The translations under genes were made by a program, and so were the position numbers. Below, one piece after another: positions 20,125 through 27,855 of a DNA stretch of 64,000 bases. The stretch's first letter is position 1; every line of letters begins with the position of its first letter. Where the stretch lies: contig CACNSH010000001.1 in the NCBI GenBank assembly GCA_902622985.1, positions 252,036 through 316,035 on the forward strand. The letters run 5' to 3'. Below the pieces are notes generated by a model, which did not search any database, had not been told where the DNA came from, and saw only the letters and a list, made by a program, of their open reading frames with translations. The stretch comes from an uncultured Pelagibacteraceae bacterium. Lineage in GTDB: Bacteria > Pseudomonadota > Alphaproteobacteria > Pelagibacterales > AG-422-B15.

Positions 20125-20229
20125 AATAAACTCTCCTTCAGCAGGTAGTGCACCAATGGGCGAAACTCGCTGACTGGTGTCGATACCTTTATTTTTGGCA
20201 CCGCAGAAATAATATTTCTGACGGAAAAC
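20125..20229 (-). ncRNA. Structured 5' leader of ffh
   Basis: The roughly 105-base untranslated leader between the predicted start site and ffh can fold. Hairpin 1 (20201-20224) pairs CCGC-AGAAAT with ATTTCTG-CGG around a 3-base loop with one bulge, right at the predicted 5' end. Hairpin 2 pairs 20151-20155 with 20175-20179 and encloses a GCGA/TCGC mini-hairpin (20160-20170). An alternative pairing joins 20138-20142 with 20169-20173, next to the Shine-Dalgarno site, and cannot coexist simply with hairpin 2 unless as a pseudoknot. It does not resemble 4.5S RNA (no GGAA-tetraloop asymmetric-loop hairpin). A regulatory leader is inference. Confidence 0.5.
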
Positions 20230-20235
20230 GTGAGT

Positions 20236-20264
20236 TTTTTATTACTTCAGTAAGTTAATGTCAA
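20236..20264 (-). promoter_or_regulatory. Predicted sigma-70 promoter for the ffh operon
   Basis: On the minus strand a perfect -35 box TTGACA (20264-20259) is followed after 17 bases by TAAAAA (20241-20236). Transcription would start near 20229, just before the first leader hairpin and about 105 bases before the ffh start. The spacing is ideal, the -10 box only fair. Confidence 0.55.
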
Positions 20265-20322
20265 GTTTCATTTAATTTCTTATTTACTGGAAAAATCAAA
20301 ATTGGCTCAATATAAAGTGTTT

Positions 20323-21147
20323 ATGCACGAGTTTAAGTTCATAAAGATGAATGGCCTTGGAAATGATTTTGTTGTTATTGATCAAAGAGTATCTGAATTT
20401 GATTTATCAGAAGAACAAATAAAATTAATTTGTAACAGAACAGACGGGGTTGGCTGCGATCAACTAATCATGATTAGAAAGTCACAAGATAACAGCGATC
20501 CATTGATTAAATTTTTTAATTCAGATGGAAGTGAAATAGATGCTTGTGGAAATGGTTCACGTTGTGTTGCATACTTTTTAATGAAAGAAACAAAAAGCGA
20601 GAAAATAAACTTAACAACACGTGAAAGAACAATTGCATGTGAAAAGATTGATGATGTCACAGTTAGTGTAAATATGGGCAAGCCAAAATTCAAATGGAAT
20701 GAAATACCTTTAACTAAGGATGTCGATCCAGAAGATATAAATTTTTCAATCAGAGACCTTACCCTAAAAAAACCATTTTTAGTTAATATTGGTAATCCAC
20801 ATATTATATTTTTTGATGATGAAATCGAAAAATATGATGTTGAAAGTTTTGGATCTTTAATTGAAAACGATAGTTTATTTCCTGAAAAAATAAATGTGAG
20901 TTTTGCAAAGTTAAAAAGTGATAATCACATTGTACTAAACGTATGGGAAAGGGGTGCAGGAAAAACAAGTGCTTGTGGTACGGCTGCTTGCGCAACAGCT
21001 GTAGCAGGAGTTGAAATGGGAGTGTTAAAAAATATGGTGACAGTAACATTGCCAGGGGGCGATTTAGAAATATATTATAAAAGCAGTGATAATATTATTA
21101 TGACTGGTCCAACTGAGATAAATTTTACTGATAAATATAAGCTGTGA
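20323..21147 (+). CDS. dapF: Diaminopimelate epimerase
   Basis: DapF converts LL- to meso-diaminopimelate for lysine and peptidoglycan. From the ATG at 20323 the protein is 274 residues and starts MHEFKFIKMNGLGNDF, matching family N-termini; an in-frame TTG at 20302 would add seven residues. The two catalytic cysteines are Cys75 (DACGNGSR) and Cys218 (TSACGTAAC). It heads a plus-strand operon; its stop overlaps the next start (GTGA). dapF-mtaB-ftsY is a known alphaproteobacterial order, here with an extra small gene between dapF and mtaB. The divergent ffh operon lies on the other side. Confidence 0.95.
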   Translation: MHEFKFIKMNGLGNDFVVIDQRVSEFDLSEEQIKLICNRTDGVGCDQLIMIRKSQDNSDPLIKFFNSDGSEIDACGNGSRCVAYFLMKETKSEKINLTTRERTIACEKIDDVTVSVNMGKPKFKWNEIPLTKDVDPEDINFSIRDLTLKKPFLVNIGNPHIIFFDDEIEKYDVESFGSLIENDSLFPEKINVSFAKLKSDNHIVLNVWERGAGKTSACGTAACATAVAGVEMGVLKNMVTVTLPGGDLEIYYKSSDNIIMTGPTEINFTDKYKL

Positions 21148-21530
21148 GAAATAAAAATTCTAAAAAAAATACTAAAATATACTTCAATAACTCATGCAGT
21201 ATCTGTAGGTTTGAAATAAACCACTATAAGAAGCTTAATAATGTTATTGATTGGGTCGATGTTACTCAAAATAAAGTTGCTGAAAAGGAAACCTCAAAGG
21301 AACCAAGTCAATTGATAAGACGTCTTCATGCCAAACATGATGGAAAGATATTAGAAGGAATCGATGCCTTTTTACTGATATGGTCTCAACTTCCAAGGTA
21401 TAAATGGCTTTATAATTTTATTAAATTGCCTCTTATCTATCATATGAGTCATATATTGTATGAAGTTCTTGCATTTGCTCTATATTTAAAAAATCGAAAT
21501 CAAATAAGTAATGAAAGATCCAGAAATTAA
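21144..21530 (+). CDS. DCC-family (DUF393) putative thiol-disulfide protein
   Basis: A 128-residue protein of the DUF393/DCC family, which has a predicted thioredoxin-like fold. The N-terminal strand and cysteine pair read IYFNNSCSICRFE (12-24; Cys18 and Cys21), corresponding to the family's YDGxCxxC; here Asn-Asn-Ser replaces Asp-Gly-x. The IEGIDAFLLIW-like block (about 72-82) and the C-terminal hydrophobic segment near 96-120 also fit. The GTG start overlaps the dapF stop by 4 bases and its 3' end overlaps mtaB by 20 bases. Biochemical role of the family is not established. Confidence 0.75.
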   Translation: MRNKNSKKNTKIYFNNSCSICRFEINHYKKLNNVIDWVDVTQNKVAEKETSKEPSQLIRRLHAKHDGKILEGIDAFLLIWSQLPRYKWLYNFIKLPLIYHMSHILYEVLAFALYLKNRNQISNERSRN

Positions 21531-22767
21531 AACTTACGGATGTAGACTGAATTTTTATGAGTCTGAAGTTATAAGAAAATACGCAAAAGATAACAATCTT
21601 CAGAACCATATTTTTATTAATAGTTGCGCTGTTACAAATAAAACTATCGCTGATCTGAAAAATGAAATTAGAAAAGTGAAAAAAGAAAATCAACAAAGTC
21701 AAGTCGTTCTTACTGGTTGTGCTGCACAGATACATAAAAAAGATTTTGAAGCAATGAGCGAAGTTGACTCCATCATTGGAAATAAAGAAAAATTAGAATC
21801 CTCAACGTATAAAACTATAAGAGAGAGTAATAAGCCCGTAAATTTAGTAGGAGATATATTTGAAAATGAACAGGCAATTTCACCGATTATAAGTAAAGTT
21901 AAAAACAGAATAAGAGGATTTGTACAAATACAAAATGGATGTGATCATAGGTGTACATTTTGTATTATTCCATATGGACGAGGAAATTCAAGAAGTGTGG
22001 ATCCAAAAAATATTATAAAACAAATAAAGTTACTTCTAGAGAAGAACTACAAGGAGATAGTGCTAACTGGCGTTGATCTCACAAGCTACGGTAGTGATTT
22101 TGAGAAAAAAATTTCATTGTCAAAGTTAGTAAAAACTATTCTCAATAGTTTGCCTCAACTTAACAGACTGAGACTGTCATCACTTGATATCGCAGAAATA
22201 GATGATGAATTAATAAATCTTTACGGGAGCGAGAAACGTTTACTTCCTCATATTCATTTATCTCTACAGGCTGGCGATAACATGATTTTAAAAAGAATGA
22301 AAAGAAGACATTCAAGAGAAGATGCAATCAATGCGATAGAGCGCATCAGAGCTGTCAGACCTGATATTGTATTTGGTGCAGATTTAATTGCTGGATTTCC
22401 AACAGAGACGGAGGAAATGTTTCTAAATTCAGTGCGGCTTATAGAAGAATGTAATATTACTTTTTTGCACGTGTTTCCATTTTCACCAAGAGATGGAACA
22501 CCAGCAGCTAGAATGCCTCAACTAGATCGAGAAATTATAAAAAAAAGAGCAAAAATACTCAGAAATATTGGTGAGCGAAAGATTACTGAACACTACGATA
22601 AGCTTAAAAATAAAGAGATTAACCTTATTGTTGAGAGTCAAAATCAAGGTAGGTCGGACACATTTGCAAAAGTCTTTCTCGATGATAGTTTTGAAGCGGG
22701 TAAAATAATAAAAATGCTTGTCACTGGAAAGCGTCAAGAAGGCTTAATTGGAAATATAATTGTTTAA
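21511..22767 (+). CDS. mtaB: tRNA (N6-threonylcarbamoyladenosine-C2)-methylthiotransferase
   Basis: MtaB adds a methylthio group to t6A37 of tRNAs that read ANN codons; t6A itself depends on TsaD, encoded at 59761. The 418-residue radical-SAM protein has the N-terminal cluster cysteines Cys11, Cys39 and Cys70, the SAM-cluster cysteines Cys144, Cys148 and Cys151 (GCDHRCTFC), and the IIPYGRGNSRS motif typical of MtaB rather than MiaB or RimO. A C-terminal TRAM-like segment is short. It overlaps the preceding gene by 20 bases and ftsY by 8 bases. Confidence 0.92.
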   Translation: MKDPEIKTYGCRLNFYESEVIRKYAKDNNLQNHIFINSCAVTNKTIADLKNEIRKVKKENQQSQVVLTGCAAQIHKKDFEAMSEVDSIIGNKEKLESSTYKTIRESNKPVNLVGDIFENEQAISPIISKVKNRIRGFVQIQNGCDHRCTFCIIPYGRGNSRSVDPKNIIKQIKLLLEKNYKEIVLTGVDLTSYGSDFEKKISLSKLVKTILNSLPQLNRLRLSSLDIAEIDDELINLYGSEKRLLPHIHLSLQAGDNMILKRMKRRHSREDAINAIERIRAVRPDIVFGADLIAGFPTETEEMFLNSVRLIEECNITFLHVFPFSPRDGTPAARMPQLDREIIKKRAKILRNIGERKITEHYDKLKNKEINLIVESQNQGRSDTFAKVFLDDSFEAGKIIKMLVTGKRQEGLIGNIIV

Positions 22768-23632
22768 GAGTTTAAAATCTGGCCTAGCAAAAGTATTTGC
22801 AAATCAAAAAATTGATCAAAATACAATACAGGATTTTGAGGATCTTCTCATTACTTCTGACGTTGATGTTGAAACATCAGAACTTATTACAGCAAAATTA
22901 GTAAATGAAAAATTTTCTAATGCTCCTTCGCTGGAAGAAATTCAATCATCTCTTAGTAAAATTATAAATGAAATTGTATCCACAAATACAAAGAAAATTG
23001 ACTATAAAAATAAAACAAAACCCTACGTCATATTAATGGTAGGAGTAAATGGTTCAGGTAAAACTACAACAATTGCAAAACTGGCAAATCAATTTCAAAA
23101 AGAGAGAAAAAATGTTCTGTTGGTTGCTGCTGATACCTTTAGAGCAGCGGCTGCAGAACAATTGAATGAATGGGCTGATAAAATAGGAACAGGCTTTATA
23201 AGAGATGCTGACAAATCTGATCCAGCAAGTGTAGTATTTAAGTCAATTAAATATGCAAATAAAAATAATATTGACGTAGTTATAATCGATACAGCCGGAA
23301 GACTTCAGAACAAAACTGATTTAATGGATCAATTAGGTAAAATTGACCGGGTGCTTAAAAAACACGATGAAACACTTCCTCATGACTCTATAATATCGAT
23401 TGATGCCACAACAGGGCAAAATGCCTTAAAACAAGTGGAAGAATTTAATAAATTTACGAAAATTACTGGCATTATTATGACGAAATTTGATTCTAATGCA
23501 GCAGGAGGAACACTAGTATCAATTTCCAACAAAACAAGAATACCAATTTTAGCAATTGGTAGTGGTGAGCAAATCAGTGATCTTATTGATTTTGATTCTG
23601 AACAATTTTCTAATAATTTTATTAAAAATTAA
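22760..23632 (+). CDS. ftsY: Signal recognition particle receptor FtsY
   Basis: FtsY is the membrane-associated GTPase receptor for the Ffh-4.5S RNA-ribosome complex. The 290-residue product starts at a TTG (22760) overlapping mtaB; no better start exists. It has the N-domain, P-loop GVNGSGKTTT (95-104), the ADTFRAAAAEQL block (about 124-135), DTAGR and TKFDSNAAGG. The acidic A domain found in E. coli FtsY is absent, as in many short alphaproteobacterial forms. Its 3' end overlaps the opposite-strand PagL-like gene by 4 bases, so transcripts converge. Confidence 0.96.
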   Translation: MFKSLKSGLAKVFANQKIDQNTIQDFEDLLITSDVDVETSELITAKLVNEKFSNAPSLEEIQSSLSKIINEIVSTNTKKIDYKNKTKPYVILMVGVNGSGKTTTIAKLANQFQKERKNVLLVAADTFRAAAAEQLNEWADKIGTGFIRDADKSDPASVVFKSIKYANKNNIDVVIIDTAGRLQNKTDLMDQLGKIDRVLKKHDETLPHDSIISIDATTGQNALKQVEEFNKFTKITGIIMTKFDSNAAGGTLVSISNKTRIPILAIGSGEQISDLIDFDSEQFSNNFIKN

Positions 23633-24114
23633 AAAGGTCTTATGAGTGAGATCGTTGCACTTTCTGTCCCGGGATTCGTATCACCAATGCTTGCATTGGA
23701 TATGTGATTTAAATTAAATCCTATTCGACTTGATTTAAGTTTATATGAAAACTCAATCTGACTTCTAAATTCAAGATTGTATCCCAAATCTTTACTATCT
23801 CCTCTATCATAATATCCTAACGCAAAGCTTGGAGTAAAAAACCATTTTTTTGAAATTTCAATATCTTTTCTTAAGCCTGAATAAACGTATTTTCCATTAT
23901 CGCCATTTCTCATAATACCTAAGAAAGGTTTTAGATCGTAATTATTTTTTAAAAAATTCTTCTCATACAAATATTCAAATCTCATTTCTGATGAGTCAAC
24001 TGTGTCATTTACATCAAACTGACCTAACGAAAAAGACCACATGTTTTTTTCATTGGATTGAGCGCTAAATCCAAAAGATATTAAAATTAGGGTAGTAAAA
24101 AATAATGTTCTCAT
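23629..24114 (-). CDS. Lipid A deacylase, PagL-like outer-membrane beta-barrel
   Basis: PagL removes the 3-O acyl chain of lipid A in the outer membrane. The 161-residue precursor has a signal peptide (about 1-20, ending SAQS), then alternating polar/aromatic beta strands, and ends in Phe161, the usual BAM recognition terminus. The C-terminal segment NLNHISNASIG...GTES carries His137, Ser139 and Glu151, matching exactly the +2/+12 spacing of the catalytic His126, Ser128, Glu140 of Pseudomonas PagL. It follows a small secreted protein and the ccm operon; no lipid A biosynthesis gene is nearby. Function inferred from triad and architecture. Confidence 0.8.
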   Translation of the reverse strand: MRTLFFTTLILISFGFSAQSNEKNMWSFSLGQFDVNDTVDSSEMRFEYLYEKNFLKNNYDLKPFLGIMRNGDNGKYVYSGLRKDIEISKKWFFTPSFALGYYDRGDSKDLGYNLEFRSQIEFSYKLKSSRIGFNLNHISNASIGDTNPGTESATISLIRPF

Positions 24115-24125
24115 AAAATAAACTT

Positions 24126-24425
24126 TTATGATCCGTATCTCACAAAATAGTCAGCCTCTTCACCATCTTGTATAGATCCACCTGACCAGGTTACACATCC
24201 ACCTGACCATTTAACAACGTTACTTTCTCCATCGCATCCACCAGTAGTTATTTCTTCAAGTTTCTCATATAATGGCTCTTGTAACTCTTGAAATTCAGAA
24301 ATATCTTCCCTTGTTGTAAGCTCAACATCCTCGTAGTCTTTTGCTTCATCTTCAATACCACCTGCAAAAGTAAAATTCAAACCTAGGAAAAAAAATAATA
24401 AAAACGCATAAATTTTTGATTTCAT
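24126..24425 (-). CDS. Small secreted hypothetical protein with paired WSGG motifs
   Basis: Not recognised. The 99-residue product has a signal peptide (about 1-21, FTFAGG), an acidic helical stretch (25-60), then a glycine- and cysteine-containing tail in which KWSGGC and VTWSGGS repeat (72-84) with Cys64 and Cys77. I chose the ATG at 24425 because an AGAGGTG Shine-Dalgarno lies just upstream and the signal peptide begins there; the open frame extends further upstream but without support. It follows ccmH by 72 bases and precedes the PagL-like gene by 11 bases. Confidence 0.6.
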   Translation of the reverse strand: MKSKIYAFLLFFFLGLNFTFAGGIEDEAKDYEDVELTTREDISEFQELQEPLYEKLEEITTGGCDGESNVVKWSGGCVTWSGGSIQDGEEADYFVRYGS

Positions 24426-24497
24426 AAACACCTCTTTTAATTTCACTATAATATAAAATTTCAAATTGTTTAAAAGATATCTACAAATTGTCAAAAA

Positions 24498-24854
24498 TTA
24501 GGCATGGCTTCTTTTTTGTCTATAAATTGCAATAGCTCCAATAAATATAATTAGGAATGGTAGAAACCATAATATATAGGTTAAGCTGTTAAATGGCGGT
24601 GTCATCAAAATCCAATCGCCGTATCTTTCTACTAAATATTCTTTAATTTGGCGATCAGTCTCACCTTGACTAATTTTTTCACGAATAAGTTTTTTTAGAT
24701 CCTCTGCTAATTCTGCATTAGATTCATGAATTGTTTGACCCTGACATACAAGACACCTTACCTCTTTAAAAAGCTCAATTGCCCTAGGATCTTCAGCTAT
24801 GGCGTTATTTTGCAGCAAAAAAAGGAGTAAAAATATCTTAATTATTTTAGTCAT
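24498..24854 (-). CDS. ccmH: Cytochrome c maturation protein CcmH (thiol-reduction subunit)
   Basis: CcmH/CycL keeps apocytochrome c heme-binding cysteines reduced and presents them for heme ligation. The 118-residue protein has a signal peptide (1-20), the diagnostic VRCLVCQGQ motif with redox Cys34 and Cys37, the EKISQGETDRQI region, and one C-terminal membrane helix (about 85-110). It is the short CcmH form lacking a fused CcmI/TPR domain. It is 3 bases after ccmG, last of ccmABCDEFGH. Confidence 0.95.
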   Translation of the reverse strand: MTKIIKIFLLLFLLQNNAIAEDPRAIELFKEVRCLVCQGQTIHESNAELAEDLKKLIREKISQGETDRQIKEYLVERYGDWILMTPPFNSLTYILWFLPFLIIFIGAIAIYRQKRSHA

Positions 24855-24857
24855 ACC

Positions 24858-25382
24858 TCAATTATCCCTAATTATTGGGAGAATTTTCTCTTCCATCTCA
24901 TTCATATGAATTGGACCAATGTGTTTATAAATTATTATACCGTTGGCAATAATGTAAGTCTCAGGAACCCCGTAAACTCCCAGATCAATGGAAGTTCTTC
25001 CTGAATTGTCAGAACCAATTTTGACAAACGGATTTCCAAGATCATTTATGAAATTTTTTGCTTCTTCATTATTATCTTTGTAATTCAAGCCAAATATTTC
25101 TACTTCATAAAGTTGTGACAAAACCATTAATATGTCGTGTTCTGCTCGACATGGTATACACCAAGAAGACCATACATTTAATAAAATTGGATTTTCACTA
25201 TTTAAGTCTAAATTTGTAAGCTCTTCCTGTCCAAAAAGGTTCGGCAATGAAAATTCTGGTACTTTTTTTCCAACAAGCGGACTTGAAAGTTTTGATGTGT
25301 CATTATTTAAAGAAAAAAATAAGAATATACTTAATAATATTATTAAGACCAAAGGTAAAAATCTTAAACGATTACTTTTCAT
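24858..25382 (-). CDS. ccmG: Cytochrome c biogenesis thiol-disulfide oxidoreductase CcmG (DsbE)
   Basis: A membrane-anchored periplasmic thioredoxin that reduces apocytochrome c or CcmH. The 174-residue product has an N-terminal membrane anchor (about 7-25) and the active-site WCIPC with Cys75 and Cys78, followed by the GVPETYII strand (about 139-146) with the cis-proline. Overlap with ccmF is 11 bases. Length and layout match CcmG. Confidence 0.95.
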   Translation of the reverse strand: MKSNRLRFLPLVLIILLSIFLFFSLNNDTSKLSSPLVGKKVPEFSLPNLFGQEELTNLDLNSENPILLNVWSSWCIPCRAEHDILMVLSQLYEVEIFGLNYKDNNEEAKNFINDLGNPFVKIGSDNSGRTSIDLGVYGVPETYIIANGIIIYKHIGPIHMNEMEEKILPIIRDN

Positions 25383-27285
25383 CGAAACGTCCGAGTCTTA
25401 TGGAAGCAGATATAATCCCCCCAATGATTATCATTAATGTGCCCAACCAAAGTATTGTCATGAAAGGTTTGATATGCATTCTGACACTTATTGACTGCTG
25501 ATCTTGAGGAACATTCATAACAAGATAAATATCTGAAAAAAACTTGTGCAAAATACTTGCTTCTGAAGTAATTGTAGGTGGGTTTGAATAAAATCTGATT
25601 TCAGGAGTGAATGTATCTATTAACTTACCATCTTTTTTCATCAGGAAATATGCTTTTAGTGAATTATAATTGCTTTTTTCAACTTGCTCTATTTTATCAA
25701 AACTAAAAACATATTTTTGTAATTGTAAATTATCTCCAACTTTAGCATTATAAATTCTCTCCTCTGAATACACAGCATTACATACAACTGCCATCATCAA
25801 GATACCGAATCCAGCGTGTGCAAGATTTTGGCCTAGGTTAGTTCTTACTAAAATATTTTGCTTATTAAAGTTTATACTTGCTGTCATAGAAGAAATTATT
25901 AAAAGTAAACTAAAAAAGATAATTAATATTTCAGTCAAATTAAATAGTTCAAAATATAGACTGATTATCAATGTTATAGTTAATGATGTAATAATCAGAT
26001 ATCTTAATTGAATTATTATTTTATAGAGTTTTGTGTCAGTCCATCCCAAACGTGGAGATATAAACATAAAAAAAAGAAAAAGTATTATGATGGGGGCAAT
26101 AGTCGTTGAATAATATCTTGGTCCTACAGTTAAGCTCTTATTAAGTAGTAAATCAGTTGCAAGAGGGTACATGGTTCCCAAAAAAACAATTGTTAATATT
26201 GTTATCAAAAGCCAGTTATTTACTTGTATGCCGGTACCTCTGCTTATCAAACCCATACTACTTGTCTTGTTAATTTTTTCAGAGTTGTAGGCAAATAAGC
26301 TAAAAGAAAAGACAAGTATAAAAAAAATAAATAATAATATAAATAAGCCTCTTCCAGGATCACTGGCGAAGGTATGAACTGAGTTTAGGATTCCAGATCG
26401 GACAAGAAATGTTCCAACTAAACTCAATGAAAATGTAAGTATTGCTAAAATAATAGTCCAGGATTGCATTACATTTCTTTTCTGAAGTATCAACACGCAG
26501 TGAATTAATGCAGTTGCGGCTATCCACGGCATTAGGGATGCATTCTCAACTGGATCCCAAAACCAATAGCCACCCCAGCCAAGTTCATAATATGCCCAAA
26601 ATGAACCTAAGGCTATTCCTGCCGTAAGAAATGCCCAGGCAGAAAAGACCCATGGTTTAACAATTGAAGCCCATTGTTGGTCAACTTCTTTTGTAATTAA
26701 CCCTGCAATTGCTAAGCTAAATACCAGAGAAAAGCCAACATAACCTATATACAAAACAGGTGGATGTATTGCTAAGAGTGGATCCTGTAAAATAGGGTTC
26801 AAACCAATACCATCAAAAAAGTTGTTTTGATTTAACGCAAATGGATTTGATAAAAAAAATAAAAATGCGACAAATCCAAAGATCATAATACTCTGTACAG
26901 CAACTGTGATATCTTTGAATCTTTCAGAAATTCTTTTCGAGAGAGCAAATAAAAAATTAAATAAAACTAAAATTAATATCCATAAAAGCATACTTCCCTC
27001 ATGATTTCCCCAAACACCAGAGAATTTATATATAAGTGGCTTTTCTGAATGAGAATTGAAATAAACTAAATCAAAATTAAAATCTGAAATAAGAAAAAGA
27101 TAAATTAGTATTAGAAATGATAGCAGTATTGAAATTAACTGCACGGAGGCCAACACCATAACACCAGGTCTAGTAAATATTTTATTATTTATAATTTTAC
27201 TAGACTGCATTAGTGATGCAGTTAGACAAAGAAGTAGCAAGAAATTTGAAATATAAAAAATGTATAAACTCATTCGCCTTGCCAT
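25372..27285 (-). CDS. ccmF: Heme lyase subunit CcmF
   Basis: CcmF is the large integral membrane protein that joins heme from CcmE to apocytochrome c. The 637-residue chain is strongly hydrophobic with a dozen or more predicted membrane segments and the tryptophan-rich WWD signature GWGGYWFWDPVENAS (about 236-250), plus PPVLYIGYVGFS (about 174-185). It overlaps ccmE by 16 bases and ccmG by 11 bases. All visible features fit the family. Confidence 0.97.
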   Translation of the reverse strand: MARRMSLYIFYISNFLLLLCLTASLMQSSKIINNKIFTRPGVMVLASVQLISILLSFLILIYLFLISDFNFDLVYFNSHSEKPLIYKFSGVWGNHEGSMLLWILILVLFNFLFALSKRISERFKDITVAVQSIMIFGFVAFLFFLSNPFALNQNNFFDGIGLNPILQDPLLAIHPPVLYIGYVGFSLVFSLAIAGLITKEVDQQWASIVKPWVFSAWAFLTAGIALGSFWAYYELGWGGYWFWDPVENASLMPWIAATALIHCVLILQKRNVMQSWTIILAILTFSLSLVGTFLVRSGILNSVHTFASDPGRGLFILLFIFFILVFSFSLFAYNSEKINKTSSMGLISRGTGIQVNNWLLITILTIVFLGTMYPLATDLLLNKSLTVGPRYYSTTIAPIIILFLFFMFISPRLGWTDTKLYKIIIQLRYLIITSLTITLIISLYFELFNLTEILIIFFSLLLIISSMTASINFNKQNILVRTNLGQNLAHAGFGILMMAVVCNAVYSEERIYNAKVGDNLQLQKYVFSFDKIEQVEKSNYNSLKAYFLMKKDGKLIDTFTPEIRFYSNPPTITSEASILHKFFSDIYLVMNVPQDQQSISVRMHIKPFMTILWLGTLMIIIGGIISASIRLGRFDEK

Positions 27286-27707
27286 TTACCAGATTTTTTA
27301 AGTGTTTCTATGACTTCAGGAGGCATATAGTTTTCGTCATGCTTAGCTAAGACTTTATTTGCAATAAATCTACCATCATTCATATAAACCCCCTCAACAA
27401 CTACTCCCTTATCCTCAGCAAATAAATTTGGCAGAATACCCTCATATTTTACTTCAATTTCGTTATCACCATCAGTAATGCTGAAATAAAATATACTGTC
27501 AGTTTCGTTTTGAACGGAGTCTACAGATACAAGGCCACCCAACCTCATTATTTGACCTTGTTTATCTGAATTTTTTAAAAGTTCGGTTGGGCCGTAAAAA
27601 TAAATTATATTATCCCTTAAATTAAAAATAATTATCAATACTGCGATCAAAACAATAATTAAACTTAAGAGGAATTTAATTAATCTGCTTTTTACTAAAT
27701 TAGTCAA
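27270..27707 (-). CDS. ccmE: Heme chaperone CcmE
   Basis: CcmE holds heme covalently in the periplasm before transfer to cytochrome c. The 145-residue protein has an N-terminal membrane anchor (about 10-28), an OB-fold body, and the heme-attachment His123 with Tyr127 in LAKHDENYMPP. The TTG start at 27707 overlaps ccmD by 8 bases and no internal ATG is suitable before residue 54, so TTG is chosen. Confidence 0.95.
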   Translation of the reverse strand: MTNLVKSRLIKFLLSLIIVLIAVLIIIFNLRDNIIYFYGPTELLKNSDKQGQIMRLGGLVSVDSVQNETDSIFYFSITDGDNEIEVKYEGILPNLFAEDKGVVVEGVYMNDGRFIANKVLAKHDENYMPPEVIETLKKSGKWQGE

Positions 27708-27855
27708 TTTTCTTTATTGTATTATTATACATTTTTTCGTATTTCCTTAAATTTAATATATTGATTAAAAAAAATATAACTAAGGAAAAGAAAAAAATAC
27801 CATATGAAGACCAAACAAAGATCGCGTACCCACCCATATCTAATAATTCATTCAT
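27700..27855 (-). CDS. ccmD: Heme exporter accessory protein CcmD
   Basis: A small membrane protein needed for release of heme-loaded CcmE from CcmABC. I translated the 51-residue frame directly: it starts MNELLDMGGYAIFVWSSYGI, the characteristic CcmD motif (MGGYAxFVWxxY), has a single membrane helix (about 18-35), and a basic tail. The ATG at 27855 overlaps the ccmC stop as TAATG, and the stop overlaps ccmE. Its size makes it easy to overlook. Position in the operon, motif and hydrophobicity agree. Confidence 0.92.
   Translation of the reverse strand: MNELLDMGGYAIFVWSSYGIFFFSLVIFFLINILNLRKYEKMYNNTIKKID

Noticed and set aside
20125-20229. 4.5S (SRP) RNA next to ffh
   Set aside because: The leader folds but lacks the GGAA tetraloop and the asymmetric internal loop that Ffh binds, and it is attached to the ffh message.
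24426-24494. N-terminal extension of the WSGG protein
   Set aside because: The extra 23 residues precede a complete signal peptide and a good ribosome site; they would bury the signal sequence.
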